Positions 26,530 to 35,923 are shown, counted from the stretch's first letter. The stretch is 64,000 nucleotides of DNA from an uncultured Saprospiraceae bacterium (GCA_938001865.1 CALLAW010000053.1:1-64000), one strand, 5' to 3'. The notes: generated from the sequence alone by a model not told the origin. Numbers and translations: made by a program.

Positions 26530-26537
26530 CAAAAATA
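26530..26537 (-). promoter_or_regulatory. -7 promoter element (TATTTTTG) upstream of the miaE-priA run
   Basis: The minus-strand sequence TATTTTTG is an exact TAnnTTTG match 22 bp before the ATG at 26507. It is a candidate promoter for the whole run down to 19535. A -33 TTG was not found. Confidence 0.4.
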
Positions 26538-26590
26538 GTTTTATCATTGCAGTGGACATAAAATTAATAATTCCTCCTAAATATACCGGT

Positions 26591-27034
26591 ATGAAATATT
26601 GTATTCTCCTGTTTGCATTAGTCCTTGTTGCATACAGTTGTAAGTCTAACAAGGTTGCTCCCGAGTCGAATGGCACTCCCCAAGAACTCACCTTGGCCAA
26701 ACCATCAAAGGATAGCCTTAGTCTCCTCTGTGCTCGTACATGGACTCATGCAAGAGAGCAGAGTAACGATGGTAAGGCTCTTTATCTCGATTCAGAGAAG
26801 CATACATTTCCAACTTCGAGATATAGGAATAGTTTTGAGTTCAATCCAGATGGGACTTGTCGATTCATGTTTTTTTCTCCCACAGATAGGCATACTATGA
26901 TAGATGGCAGATATACTTATGTAAATGACGATCTCCATATCATGTCTACTGATGGACAATCATATAAATCATACACAGTCATAGCAATCGATGAAGAGCA
27001 ACTCCTCCTCGAAGCAAAACCTATTGAAAAATAA
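26591..27034 (+). CDS. Lipocalin-like lipoprotein
   Basis: The 147-residue protein starts at the ATG at 26591, which gives a lipoprotein signal (MKYCILLFALVLVAYSC, lipobox AYSC). The mature domain is a short beta-barrel of the lipocalin-like type: RTWTHAREQ at the first strand, FEFNPDGTCRFMF in the middle and DGRYTYVNDDLHIMSTDG after it. Such small barrels are common in Bacteroidota and mostly of unknown ligand. The open frame extends upstream to 26429, but that part lies across the divergent promoter and start of the 25896-26507 gene and is not believed. Confidence 0.75.
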   Translation: MKYCILLFALVLVAYSCKSNKVAPESNGTPQELTLAKPSKDSLSLLCARTWTHAREQSNDGKALYLDSEKHTFPTSRYRNSFEFNPDGTCRFMFFSPTDRHTMIDGRYTYVNDDLHIMSTDGQSYKSYTVIAIDEEQLLLEAKPIEK

Positions 27035-27073
27035 TCTGTTAGTATCCTGGGTCTAAGAATTACTGTCAATCTT

Positions 27074-27280
27074 ATGAAGCACGAAATCTGGTCGTTAGTT
27101 GGTTTTATTATTTTTTTATTAGGATTTATAGCCATTATACTCAGTATGGTAGGTCTAGACTTCCTCCCACTTCTTCCGGTTGATAGGCTGAGTAAGACTG
27201 CTGGTTTCGTCTGTCGATTGATGATGATTTTTGGTGGATTGTCTCTCTTGTTTATCAATAGGACTAAGCAAAGAGGGTAG
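27074..27280 (+). CDS. Small two-helix membrane protein
   Basis: The 68-residue protein has two hydrophobic helices (about 6-30 and 45-62) and a basic end (RTKQRG). It lies 39 bp after the lipocalin-like gene on the same strand. There is no recognised family; size and position suggest a real small protein, but coding evidence is limited to the ATG, membrane pattern and spacing. Confidence 0.5.
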   Translation: MKHEIWSLVGFIIFLLGFIAIILSMVGLDFLPLLPVDRLSKTAGFVCRLMMIFGGLSLLFINRTKQRG

Positions 27281-27400
27281 ATCTCTTTTCAAAAAGTATT
27301 GGAATCATTATTATTATTCAGTAGTCATCAGTATCATTGTAGCGACTGCTCAGGATAACTCTCAGCAGACTGGTCACAACCCAACAAGTGTAGTCATCTA

Positions 27401-29131
27401 TTGGAAGCATATTTGATATTAGGCCTTCTTGTCTTGTTATTATTCGTACTTGTTACCAATACGATCAAGCCAGCCTTAGCTTTTGTTTTAGCAGCAGCGA
27501 TCTGTCTGTTTGCTGGTTGGATCGAAGCTCCAGATCTCCTCAGTAACTATAGTAATGAGACCCTTCTCGGTCTTATCTTATTGCTCCTAGTGTCATCGAT
27601 CCTAGAACGGACACACTTGCTTCCATACCTATCCAAGAAGATGTTTCATAAGTCAAGTCTGCGGATTTCACTCTTTAAGATTTCGACGGTGACCATGTTA
27701 CTAAGTTCGTTTCTCAATAATACGGCAGTTGTTGCCTCATTTATGGGGATGATTCTACAGAATACAAAGTTTCAAGCATCGAGATTGTTGATTCCATTGA
27801 GTTATGCGGCTATCATGGGTGGTGTGCTTACCTTGATAGGCACAAGTACCAATCTCATTGTCAATTCGTTTGTCATTGATGCTGGACTTCCGAGTCTTCA
27901 TTTTTTTGATTTTTTATACATTGGACTGCCCTTGGCTTTCTTAGGTCTGCTGTATCTCGTCTTTATTTCTCCCAATCTTTTGCCTAAGCATGGTGACATA
28001 GATAAGCACCAAGACAAAACATACTTCGTAGAAGCGGATGTCAAACAATCGAGTCCACTCGCAGGTAAATCAGTCATGCAGAATGGACTCAGACAGATGG
28101 ATCATCTCTATCTTACTGAGATAAGCAGAGATGGTGAAACTCTATTCCCAGTGACACCTGATGAAATAATCAAAGAAGGCGACTCACTGGTCTTTGTTGG
28201 AGATATCACACAGTTGGAGGAGTTGAAGAAATATGAGGGACTAGACTTGCATAGTGGGATCCAAGGTGTGCTCAGAGCTAATCTTCAAGAAGTCGTCGTC
28301 AAGCACGATGCTCCTATCAAGGGATACAAAGTCAAGGATGCTCAATTTAGAACTAAATTTGACGCAGTCATCGTAGCAGTGAGAAGAGGTGAAAATAGAC
28401 TCTTAGGCAAGATAGGTGAGATGATCTTGCAGCCTGGTGATAATCTGGTGCTCGCTGTTGGTCCAGAGTTCCGAAGACACCAAAACCTTAATCGTAATTT
28501 CATATTCACATCTGAGATTGAGTTGATCAACCTACTATCACCTAAGAATGGGATCATTGCATTTGTTATATTTTTAGCTGCTATTCTGCTAACTGCATTG
28601 GGTGTGATATCATTATTCAAAGCAATGTTAGCGGCTCTTTTAAGCTACATTGTACTTGGCTTTGTCAAGATGAAGCATCTCCAGAACAACCTCAATCTTG
28701 GGCTATTGTTAATGATCGGTAGTTCACTAGGATTGGCCACTGTAATGGCAAAGTATGGAGTAGATGATATGATAAGTGGCGGCATCTTAGCGATGACTGG
28801 TGACTCATCTCCTCATCTAGCACTTCTAGGTATCTATATTGGTACTGTGATAGTAACTGAGCTAATAACTAATAATGCTGCCGCGGCACTTATGTTCCCC
28901 GTTGCAATGGCTACATCCACTTCTCTTGGAGTGAGCTATCTGCCCTTTGTCATGGCCATTGCTTATGGAGCAAGTGCTAGCTTCTTGACACCAGTAGGCT
29001 ATCAAACGAATACAATGGTCTTCTCAGCAGGTAAGTATAAGTTTTCGGATTATCTCAAAACTGGTGTAGGATTGACATTGCTTTACGGGGTAGTAGTAAT
29101 CTTATTACTCCCGTATTTCTTTCCATTCTGA
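27401..29131 (+). CDS. SLC13/DASS family transporter with RCK-C domains
   Basis: The 576-residue protein is a sodium- or proton-coupled anion transporter in the inner membrane. Two repeats of the family are visible: LSSFLNNTAVVASF near 101-114 with GTSTNLIVNS at 147-156, and near the C-terminus TELITNNAAAALMFPVA with GYQTNTMV. Between the halves, residues about 205-360 form two TrkA-C (RCK_C) regulatory domains, as in SLC13 permeases for sulfate or dicarboxylates. The start is TTG at 27401, since no in-frame ATG is available nearby. Substrate is unknown. Confidence 0.88.
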   Translation: MEAYLILGLLVLLLFVLVTNTIKPALAFVLAAAICLFAGWIEAPDLLSNYSNETLLGLILLLLVSSILERTHLLPYLSKKMFHKSSLRISLFKISTVTMLLSSFLNNTAVVASFMGMILQNTKFQASRLLIPLSYAAIMGGVLTLIGTSTNLIVNSFVIDAGLPSLHFFDFLYIGLPLAFLGLLYLVFISPNLLPKHGDIDKHQDKTYFVEADVKQSSPLAGKSVMQNGLRQMDHLYLTEISRDGETLFPVTPDEIIKEGDSLVFVGDITQLEELKKYEGLDLHSGIQGVLRANLQEVVVKHDAPIKGYKVKDAQFRTKFDAVIVAVRRGENRLLGKIGEMILQPGDNLVLAVGPEFRRHQNLNRNFIFTSEIELINLLSPKNGIIAFVIFLAAILLTALGVISLFKAMLAALLSYIVLGFVKMKHLQNNLNLGLLLMIGSSLGLATVMAKYGVDDMISGGILAMTGDSSPHLALLGIYIGTVIVTELITNNAAAALMFPVAMATSTSLGVSYLPFVMAIAYGASASFLTPVGYQTNTMVFSAGKYKFSDYLKTGVGLTLLYGVVVILLLPYFFPF

Positions 29132-29357
29132 TTTAGCCTCAGTGTAAGAGAAAATCATAAAGACGCAATAATCAGTTAACATCTCGAGCTAAGGTGAAAA
29201 ATTTTCTTAAATCAGAAAAAAAATTATGAGTCACTCAGTACACAAAAATGATCATAACCTGACTCTCTAGAATTGTTAGTGTACGATAAGGTAATATTGG
29301 TTTTCATTGATCAATATTTGATAAAACAAAGGCATTATAAAACGAGTTATATACTCT

Positions 29358-29834
29358 ATGAAAACACATCATCTCTTCTTGCTCCTATTGTTAAGTACAA
29401 TACTCTCTTGTGTCAATCCTACAGACTCTGGTATGACCAAAAAGAAAACAATTACCTCCTCGCAAATCACTGAATCTAAGGCATCTCCAGTCAGACAATC
29501 ACAAGACCTAAATGCCCCTAATGAAGAAGAAGTAATCATCCCTAAGGAACAAATAAAAAAGGCGAAAGAAATCTTAGCTGCGGTAACAGATGAAGAGTTG
29601 GATCAGTTAGACGGCAAGCTACTTTTTAAACAAAATTGCTCCATCTGCCATGGAATCAAAGGCAATATGAAAATTAATGGGGCAAAAGACCTAACGAAAT
29701 CAAAAACGTCGTTAGTGAGAGGTGTTGCACAGGTCTATTTTGGTCGTAACTTAATGACACCATTCAGAGGGAAATTATCTGATGCTGAGATTGTTGCTGT
29801 ATCCAAGTATGCTCAATCTTTGAGCAACAATTAA
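29358..29834 (+). CDS. Class I cytochrome c lipoprotein
   Basis: The 158-residue protein has a lipoprotein signal (C18 in TILSC) and a Ser/Thr/Glu-rich linker to about residue 80. A single-haem cytochrome c domain follows, with CSICH at 94-98 and a probable distal ligand M133 (NLMTPF). It is an outer-face electron carrier anchored by lipid. It lies upstream of hmgA but is separated by a promoter-like element, so it may be an independent unit. Confidence 0.87.
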   Translation: MKTHHLFLLLLLSTILSCVNPTDSGMTKKKTITSSQITESKASPVRQSQDLNAPNEEEVIIPKEQIKKAKEILAAVTDEELDQLDGKLLFKQNCSICHGIKGNMKINGAKDLTKSKTSLVRGVAQVYFGRNLMTPFRGKLSDAEIVAVSKYAQSLSNN

Positions 29835-29898
29835 GTGAATAGTTATCAAGAAATTGGATAGATTGTATTACTCAAGAGAATTAATAGTTTTTCGATTG

Positions 29899-29927
29899 TT
29901 GTCAATGCAATTAATTTCATAATTTTA
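29899..29927 (+). promoter_or_regulatory. Candidate promoter for the hmgA run
   Basis: TTG at 29899-29901 and TAATTTTA at 29920-29927 are separated by 18 bp. This resembles the Bacteroidota -33/-7 pair (TTG and TAnnTTTG) with one mismatch at the last -7 base. The hmgA ATG is 16 bp downstream. Confidence 0.4.
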
Positions 29928-29943
29928 GGAAAATTTCTAAATT

Positions 29944-31107
29944 ATGCCAATCTATCACAAACTCGGAATGTTGCCTCCCAAACGGCACACTCAGTTTACT
30001 CAGGCTGATGGTTCATTATACTACGAACAGCTCTTCGGTACGATCGGGTTTGATGGGATGTCCTCACTGCTCTATCACCATCAAAGACCAACTCAAGTCA
30101 AGCAGATCAATGAGGCGATAGATTGTACACCAGTTGCTGCCTTGGATCGCAATATGAGAGCATTGAAGCTGATCGGATTTGACGTCAAGCCAGAGCAAGA
30201 TTATCTTGAGAGTCGCAAGCCAATGTTATTTAATAGTGATATCACGATTGGAGTGGCAGCTCCACAGACATCACTTACTGACTACTTCTATAAGAATGCT
30301 GATTGTGATGAGATGTTATTCATCCATAAAGGAAGTGGCACTCTGAGGACACTCCTTGGTAATATCCAATTTGAATATGGCGATTACTTGATTATTCCGA
30401 GAGGTATGATTTATCAGATTAGCTTTGATACATCAGAGAATAGAATTCTCTATGCAGAATCATCGCACCCTATCTATACTCCGAAGAGGTATCGCAATTG
30501 GTTTGGTCAGTTACTTGAACATTCGCCATTTTGCGAACGAGATTATAAGCTACCTACGGATTTGGAGACTCACGATGAGACTGGCGAGTTCGTTATGAAA
30601 ATTAAGAAGCAAGGCTATCTTCACGAGTTGGTATATGCAAGTCATCCATTTGATGTCGTAGGTTGGGATGGATATAATTATCCATATGGATTCAGTATCC
30701 ATAACTTTGAACCAATCACGGGTCGTGTCCATCAACCGCCTCCAGTCCATCAGACATTTGAGACTTCAGCATTTGTGATTTGCTCATTTTGTCCAAGACT
30801 CTATGATTATCATCCACTGAGTATACCAGCTCCTTATAATCATAGTAATATTGATTCGGATGAGTTGCTGTACTATGTAGATGGAGACTTTATGAGTCGC
30901 AATGATATCGATGAAGGCTATATGACATTGCATCCAGGAGGTATCCCACATGGACCTCACCCTGGTGCTACAGAGAGAAGTATCGGTCAGACCAAAACTG
31001 ATGAGTTGGCAGTGATGATTGATACATTCAAGCCATTAATGGTCACTCAGAATGCCCTAGACATTGATGATAAGAAGTATTATCGATCATGGTTAGATCA
31101 TGATTAA
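29944..31107 (+). CDS. hmgA: Homogentisate 1,2-dioxygenase
   Basis: This Fe(II) cupin opens homogentisate to maleylacetoacetate in tyrosine/phenylalanine breakdown. The 387-residue protein is a short bacterial form of the family (human enzyme is about 445). The start MPIYHKLGMLPPKRHTQF is typical. The metal-binding region shows HQPPPVHQTFE, HSNIDSDELLYYVDGDF and HPGGIPHGPHPG. It is followed by fahA, the next-but-one step of the same pathway, which supports the call. The dioxygenase making homogentisate (Hpd) and an isomerase are not in the window. Confidence 0.94.
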   Translation: MPIYHKLGMLPPKRHTQFTQADGSLYYEQLFGTIGFDGMSSLLYHHQRPTQVKQINEAIDCTPVAALDRNMRALKLIGFDVKPEQDYLESRKPMLFNSDITIGVAAPQTSLTDYFYKNADCDEMLFIHKGSGTLRTLLGNIQFEYGDYLIIPRGMIYQISFDTSENRILYAESSHPIYTPKRYRNWFGQLLEHSPFCERDYKLPTDLETHDETGEFVMKIKKQGYLHELVYASHPFDVVGWDGYNYPYGFSIHNFEPITGRVHQPPPVHQTFETSAFVICSFCPRLYDYHPLSIPAPYNHSNIDSDELLYYVDGDFMSRNDIDEGYMTLHPGGIPHGPHPGATERSIGQTKTDELAVMIDTFKPLMVTQNALDIDDKKYYRSWLDHD

Positions 31108-31172
31108 GAGTTGATCACTTAGGTAAATAAAACACGTACAAATTACAATTTATAAAACTTTGATATCTTAGA

Positions 31173-32417
31173 ATGACTAAACTTTCGACTTGGGCAACAG
31201 TGCCAGACAATTCAGATTTTTCGATATATAACATCCCATTCGGCATCTGTATCTTAGATGATTACTACTACGCTTGTAGCCGGATAGGAGATCATGTAAT
31301 TATTCTGAATCACTTGATCGAAGAATCAGTATTTGATTCATTTGACCTACCATTATCTACATTGACAGAGCCGTTTCTTAATAGCTTCATAGGTCTCGGC
31401 AAGAGTGTGACTGTTCCATTCAGAGAGAAGATCCAAGAGTGGTTGTGCAATGCTGATTATCAAGATGCATGGGAGTCGGATATCTTTGTACCGATAGATG
31501 ATGTGGAGATGATGTTGCCAGTCTTTACAAGGGACTACACAGATTTTTACTCAAGTATAGAGCATGCTACTAATGTAGGTAAGATGTTTCGAGATCCTGC
31601 CAATGCTCTATTGCCAAATTGGAGACATCTCCCTGTCGGATATCATGGAAGAGCATCTTCTATCGTGGTCAGCGGTGTAGATCTCCATCGACCGTCAGGT
31701 CAGACCAAGGCCAATGATGCGTCATCACCCACGTATGGACCGAGCAAGCGAGTTGACTTTGAGTTGGAGATGGCATGTATCATAGGTAAGGAAAATCAGC
31801 TCGGCTCTCCAATTACTATCGATAATGCAGGAGAGCATATCTTTGGATTAGCACTCTTCAATGATTGGAGTGCTAGAGATATTCAGAAGTGGGAATACGT
31901 GCCCCTTGGACCTTTTCTCGGTAAGAGTTTTGGCAGTAGCCTCTCACCTTGGATAGTAACTATAGAAGCTCTTGAAGCGTTCAAAGTACAAGGGCCATTA
32001 CAAGAGCCAGCAGTCCTACCATATCTCAAGTCTACGGGTGACAACAATTATGATATTGATCTCTCAGTAGTGATACAGCCGAAGGGTGGCACCGAAGCAG
32101 TAGTCTGTCAGTCTAACTTCAAGTATATGTATTGGAACTTACAACAGCAGATAGCTCATCACACAGTGAATGGATGTAACTTACAGATCGGTGACATTCT
32201 AGCTTCAGGCACTATAAGTGGTAAGTCAGAAGACTCCTATGGCTCGATGCTCGAACTCTCATGGGCTGGTAGTAAGCAAGTAGCATTGCAAGATGGTGAG
32301 ACCAGAGTATTTATCCAAGACAATGATACTGTAATCATGCGTGGACATGCAGCTAATAAAGAGATTAGAGTAGGATTTGGAGAAGTAAAAACTCAAATAT
32401 TGCCAGCACATGAATGA
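31173..32417 (+). CDS. fahA: Fumarylacetoacetase
   Basis: This enzyme hydrolyses fumarylacetoacetate to fumarate and acetoacetate, the last step of tyrosine breakdown. The 414-residue protein has an N-terminal SH3-like region and a C-terminal FAH fold with YHGRASSIVVSG, VDFELEMACIIG (metal-ligand acidic residues), FNDWSARDIQKWEYVPLGPF and ASGTISG. Length matches the family. It lies 65 bp after hmgA, and its last 8 bp overlap the flavin reductase gene, indicating an operon. Confidence 0.95.
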   Translation: MTKLSTWATVPDNSDFSIYNIPFGICILDDYYYACSRIGDHVIILNHLIEESVFDSFDLPLSTLTEPFLNSFIGLGKSVTVPFREKIQEWLCNADYQDAWESDIFVPIDDVEMMLPVFTRDYTDFYSSIEHATNVGKMFRDPANALLPNWRHLPVGYHGRASSIVVSGVDLHRPSGQTKANDASSPTYGPSKRVDFELEMACIIGKENQLGSPITIDNAGEHIFGLALFNDWSARDIQKWEYVPLGPFLGKSFGSSLSPWIVTIEALEAFKVQGPLQEPAVLPYLKSTGDNNYDIDLSVVIQPKGGTEAVVCQSNFKYMYWNLQQQIAHHTVNGCNLQIGDILASGTISGKSEDSYGSMLELSWAGSKQVALQDGETRVFIQDNDTVIMRGHAANKEIRVGFGEVKTQILPAHE

Positions 32418-33276
32418 CAACATACTCTCTCTAGATCCCAAAAGTCTGAGTCAACCAGACTTGCATAACTACCTCCTGACATCGATAGCACCTCGTCCAA
32501 TAGCACTCGCGAGCACGATTGATTCGAATGGAAATGTCAATTTGAGTCCATTTAGCTTCTTTAATGTCTTTAGCTCTAACCCTCCTATACTCATCATCTC
32601 ACCTGCCAGGAGTGGTCGAGATAATACTACAAAACATACTTATCAGAATGTGAAAGATGTTGGTGAAGTAGTTATTAATATCGTCAATTATCCAATCGTC
32701 GAGCAAATGTCACTCTCATCTACTGCTTACGCTAAAGGAGTTAACGAATTTGATAAAGCTGGATTTACTCAAGTGAAAAGTATCCATATCTCACCTCCGA
32801 GAGTTGGAGAGTCACCAGTGTCACTTGAGTGTCGAGTCAGATCTATTGACGAGCTCGGGAGTCAAGGTGGAGCAGGTAATCTTATCATCTGCGAGGTCGT
32901 GATGGTACATATCAATCAAGAGTATATCACTCATGGTAAATTAGATACTACCAAATTAGACCTTGTAGGCCGTATGGGGGAGAGTTGGTATGTAAGAGCA
33001 ACAGGTGAGGCACTGTTTGAGATTCCAAAACCACTGAGAACTCAAGGTATCGGGATAGACAATCTCCCCTTACCAATAAGAGAGAGTACTTTCCTTACGG
33101 GTAATCAGCTTGCACGAATGGGTAATGTGGAGGCTACTCCGACGCAAGAACAAATCGACAAAGTGAGACCACTCCTCATCACTAATACGGATAAAGATAT
33201 ACATCAATTAATCGGCTCATATCTCGACAAAGACGAAGTATCAACAGCATTAGCCCTAGCATTTACTCAAGTATAA
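32410..33276 (+). CDS. Flavin reductase-like FMN-binding split-barrel protein
   Basis: The 288-residue protein has the split-barrel flavin reductase fold at its N-terminus (LTSIAPRPIALASTIDSNGN, NLSPFSFFNVFSSNPPILIISPA) and a C-terminal extension of about 90 residues. It overlaps fahA by 8 bp. The family binds FMN and reduces flavin with NAD(P)H, or acts on an unknown substrate. Position inside the homogentisate run suggests a role in aromatic amino-acid catabolism, but no specific reaction can be assigned. Confidence 0.85.
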   Translation: MNDNILSLDPKSLSQPDLHNYLLTSIAPRPIALASTIDSNGNVNLSPFSFFNVFSSNPPILIISPARSGRDNTTKHTYQNVKDVGEVVINIVNYPIVEQMSLSSTAYAKGVNEFDKAGFTQVKSIHISPPRVGESPVSLECRVRSIDELGSQGGAGNLIICEVVMVHINQEYITHGKLDTTKLDLVGRMGESWYVRATGEALFEIPKPLRTQGIGIDNLPLPIRESTFLTGNQLARMGNVEATPTQEQIDKVRPLLITNTDKDIHQLIGSYLDKDEVSTALALAFTQV

Positions 33277-33307
33277 ACCACTAGTAATCCTACAAAACTT
33301 AACTCAG

Positions 33308-34399
33308 ATGAATATAGAGATCTATAAGCCATACCTAGATAATGCCAAAACCTATAAAGGCGGAAAGTCAAAGAGTGAAATAAAACCAGGAGCAGATCTC
33401 ATTAAATTATCTTCTAATGAAAACTTATTGGGACCTTCTCCCTTAGCTATTGCTGCTATCAGAGAATCTATAGATACCCTTCACGAGTACCCAGATGGGA
33501 ATGCCGATAGACTGTGTCAGGCAATATCAGAGTACTATGGTGATCGTCTCAGCACCAATCAAATAGTCTGTGCTAACAGCGGCTCAGAGTGTCTAGAAAT
33601 GATAATAAGAGCTTATCTAGATGAAGGGTTGGAGTGTATCGTCTCTACTCCTACATTTATGCCTTATGTAATCTTTTCTAAGAAGCTTGGAGTGACTGTA
33701 AGGGATATCCCATTGTCAGCAGAAAGCTACGATATTGATATCGATGGAATATTATCAGCCGTAAACTCCAATACTCGGCTACTGTTTCTCAATAATCCAA
33801 ATAATCCCACTGGTGCATACCTGAATGATAGTGATGTGAAATCTCTGCTAGACCAACTCCCTGATCACGTCGTAGTTGTGATAGATGAAGTTTATCGACA
33901 TTTTGCATCAGCGGATGACTTCAGTGAAGCTACCAAATGGGTCAACGCAGGTTATCCCGTCATCGGAGTTAATAGTCTATCCAAGGCGTATGGTCTAGCC
34001 GGATTACGGATAGGATATCTGTATGCTAATGAACGCATATCTGCATATATCAATAAGCTATCAAGACCATTTTTTCTGAATACTCTTGCGATCAATGCTG
34101 GTATCGCTGCACTACAGGATACAGCGTACATCTCATCAACAGTGGATTCAGTACTCAGTGGTAGAGCTTATCTGTTCCATGAGTTTGGTAGATTAGGTCT
34201 TAAGTGTTATCCATCACAGACTAACTTTATACTCGTCAGACCAAGCATGGGTGCAGAAGCATTCGTAGAAGGGTTATTAGAGCATGACATTATGGTCAGA
34301 AGTGTTGCTAACTTTGGAGCAGATGGTTGTGTAAGGATTACTATCGGTAAGAAAGAACACAATGAGGCATTAGTCAAAGCTCTCGAGAATATCCTGTAA
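33308..34399 (+). CDS. hisC: HisC-family aminotransferase (histidinol-phosphate aminotransferase-like)
   Basis: This 363-residue class I/II PLP aminotransferase has LSSNENLLGPSP at 34-45, NNPNNPTGAYL at 162-172, VIDEVYRHFA at 191-200 (pyridine-N Asp, phenolic Tyr) and the Schiff-base lysine K226 in SLSKAYGLAGLRIGY. The family annotation is histidinol-phosphate aminotransferase. No other his gene is here, and it lies 31 bp after the flavin reductase in a tyrosine-degradation run. It may therefore act on tyrosine or phenylalanine, as some HisC-like enzymes do; that specificity is inference. Confidence 0.85.
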   Translation: MNIEIYKPYLDNAKTYKGGKSKSEIKPGADLIKLSSNENLLGPSPLAIAAIRESIDTLHEYPDGNADRLCQAISEYYGDRLSTNQIVCANSGSECLEMIIRAYLDEGLECIVSTPTFMPYVIFSKKLGVTVRDIPLSAESYDIDIDGILSAVNSNTRLLFLNNPNNPTGAYLNDSDVKSLLDQLPDHVVVVIDEVYRHFASADDFSEATKWVNAGYPVIGVNSLSKAYGLAGLRIGYLYANERISAYINKLSRPFFLNTLAINAGIAALQDTAYISSTVDSVLSGRAYLFHEFGRLGLKCYPSQTNFILVRPSMGAEAFVEGLLEHDIMVRSVANFGADGCVRITIGKKEHNEALVKALENIL

Positions 34400-34419
34400 G
34401 TTACAATAGTGTAGTCAAG

Positions 34420-34869
34420 ATGAAGAATTGGACTTTTGAAGAGATACTCTATGGAACACCAGCGTATGATTCAGCTCTGAAGTTAAGAGACAAGGTATTA
34501 AGAGAGCCATTAGGACTTGAGTTTACTGTCGATCAGATTAGCCAAGAGTGGCAAGTTAATCACTTGGTAGCTAGAGATACTCATAGCATTATTCGAGGAG
34601 TATTGATATTACAGCCAATGCTTAATGATGCGAAGCAGATGAAAATGCGACAAGTCGCTATTGATCCTTACTGTCAGTCAATTGGAGTGGGAAGTACGTT
34701 AGTGAAATTTGCCGAAAAGTTTGCTCAAGCTCATCGAGTACAGCACTTTGTGCTCAATGCACGGAGTACTGCTGTTAGCTTTTATCACAAACTTGATTAT
34801 AAGATCCAAGGTAAGGAATTCTTAGAAGTGGGCATACCACACTTCAAAATGTCAAAGAAACTAGTCTAG
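34420..34869 (+). CDS. GNAT family N-acetyltransferase
   Basis: The 149-residue single-domain GNAT has the acetyl-CoA-binding segment QVAIDPYCQSIGVGSTLV (about 79-96, pattern Q/RxxGxG/A) and the later FVLNARSTAVSFYHKLDYK. It lies 20 bp after the HisC-like gene. Its acceptor is unknown; small GNATs of this type acetylate amino groups of metabolites or proteins. Its end overlaps the convergent OB-fold gene by 9 bp. Confidence 0.88.
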   Translation: MKNWTFEEILYGTPAYDSALKLRDKVLREPLGLEFTVDQISQEWQVNHLVARDTHSIIRGVLILQPMLNDAKQMKMRQVAIDPYCQSIGVGSTLVKFAEKFAQAHRVQHFVLNARSTAVSFYHKLDYKIQGKEFLEVGIPHFKMSKKLV

Positions 34870-35283
34870 GAGTATTCCATTTTTTAATACAACTTCTAAG
34901 AGCATACCAGTACATTGGCCTTTGACTGTTACTTGCTTTCCTACTGTGAGGTTAGCATCTGCCGAAGGAGTATCATGATTAGCATCAAGTGTACATAATA
35001 TAAGGGGATCACTCTTCATAGTTTTACTCAATAATAATACATTGGCTCCAGTGACATCTTTTTGAATCTCTTTGATATATCCAGATGTCTGAATCACCTT
35101 GCCGATATACATTTGAGAAGCACGAGTCTCATTTTTTTGAAATTCGGTGTACAGTTTTCCAATCTTTATATTGTGATCTGGCTCGAGATCATGGGTAGAG
35201 TATTGCGGTTGGTAGACAATAAAGAGGGCTAAGACTGCCAATAATCCCAAGATCCCAATAAATACCTTACTGACTTTTTTCAT
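34861..35283 (-). CDS. Membrane-anchored OB-fold protein (tRNA_anti-like)
   Basis: The 140-residue protein has an N-terminal hydrophobic helix (about 7-24), then a domain matching the tRNA_anti-like OB-fold pattern: LYTEFQKNETRASQMYIGKVI, SGYIKEI, then TVGKQVTVKGQCTGMLLEVVLKNG. These extracytoplasmic domains are common in Bacteroidota; despite the name there is no evidence for tRNA binding. Its ATG shares its first base with the stop of the YceI-like gene (TAATG), so the two are translationally coupled. Confidence 0.78.
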   Translation of the reverse strand: MKKVSKVFIGILGLLAVLALFIVYQPQYSTHDLEPDHNIKIGKLYTEFQKNETRASQMYIGKVIQTSGYIKEIQKDVTGANVLLLSKTMKSDPLILCTLDANHDTPSADANLTVGKQVTVKGQCTGMLLEVVLKNGILLD

Positions 35284-35885
35284 TATCTATAATTGAAAAG
35301 GACACTGATATTAATATCGCGACTGACACCCAAGACTGCAAAGTTAATGGCTTCAGAGATTCTTTCTTTGAGTAGATTATTGATCTGATCTACATTTTCC
35401 TGTTCGATCTTGATGCTAAAGTCTGAATAAGCTTGGATTGTGAGATCACTGTTTACGATAAGTGTACCGATGACTTGAGTTCTTCTTTTGCTTTGTCCGA
35501 CTGTCAAATCTCCTATGACATCAAACTGATACTCTCCTGGTTGGTCAAAGTCTACTTGATCTAAGTTAATAAGTTTTCCTCTGTATTTGAATTTTGCATA
35601 TCCATCTACATTGACATACTTGCTATTGAATGCCTTATCTAAGGCTCCAGACTCCAGTACAAACGACTTAGTCAATCCAACGAAGGACACTTCACCTGTC
35701 AACTTATTGAGAGTACTCTGTACTTGATAGTTATCTGCTTCTATATCTGATACTGCGTTGGACGATTGGATGTTGACATGTCCTGTACGACAAGTCATTT
35801 GCTGTCCATTGACGTATCCTGTAGTCCCCATGAGTAGGGAGAGAGAAAGCATAATTGGGAATAAGAGTTTAATGGTCTGATTCAT
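35283..35885 (-). CDS. YceI-like periplasmic protein
   Basis: The 200-residue protein has a signal peptide (to about residue 27, YVNGQ). The mature domain follows the YceI/lipocalin-like barrel pattern: TGHVNIQSSNAVSDIEADN, LNKLTGEVSFVGLTKSF, KYVNVDGYAKFKYRG and GDLTVGQSKRRTQVIGTL. YceI proteins bind isoprenoid or lipid ligands in the periplasm. It is upstream of and coupled to the OB-fold gene, and separated from the peroxidase gene by a strong terminator. Confidence 0.83.
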   Translation of the reverse strand: MNQTIKLLFPIMLSLSLLMGTTGYVNGQQMTCRTGHVNIQSSNAVSDIEADNYQVQSTLNKLTGEVSFVGLTKSFVLESGALDKAFNSKYVNVDGYAKFKYRGKLINLDQVDFDQPGEYQFDVIGDLTVGQSKRRTQVIGTLIVNSDLTIQAYSDFSIKIEQENVDQINNLLKERISEAINFAVLGVSRDINISVLFNYR

Positions 35886-35923
35886 TAGTTGATTTGCTTG
35901 ATTTTATTTATTGATATAGTCGA

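Noticed and set aside
26429-26590. Longer start for the lipocalin-like lipoprotein.
   Set aside because: It would run antisense through the start of the 25896-26507 gene and bury the clear lipoprotein signal at 26591.
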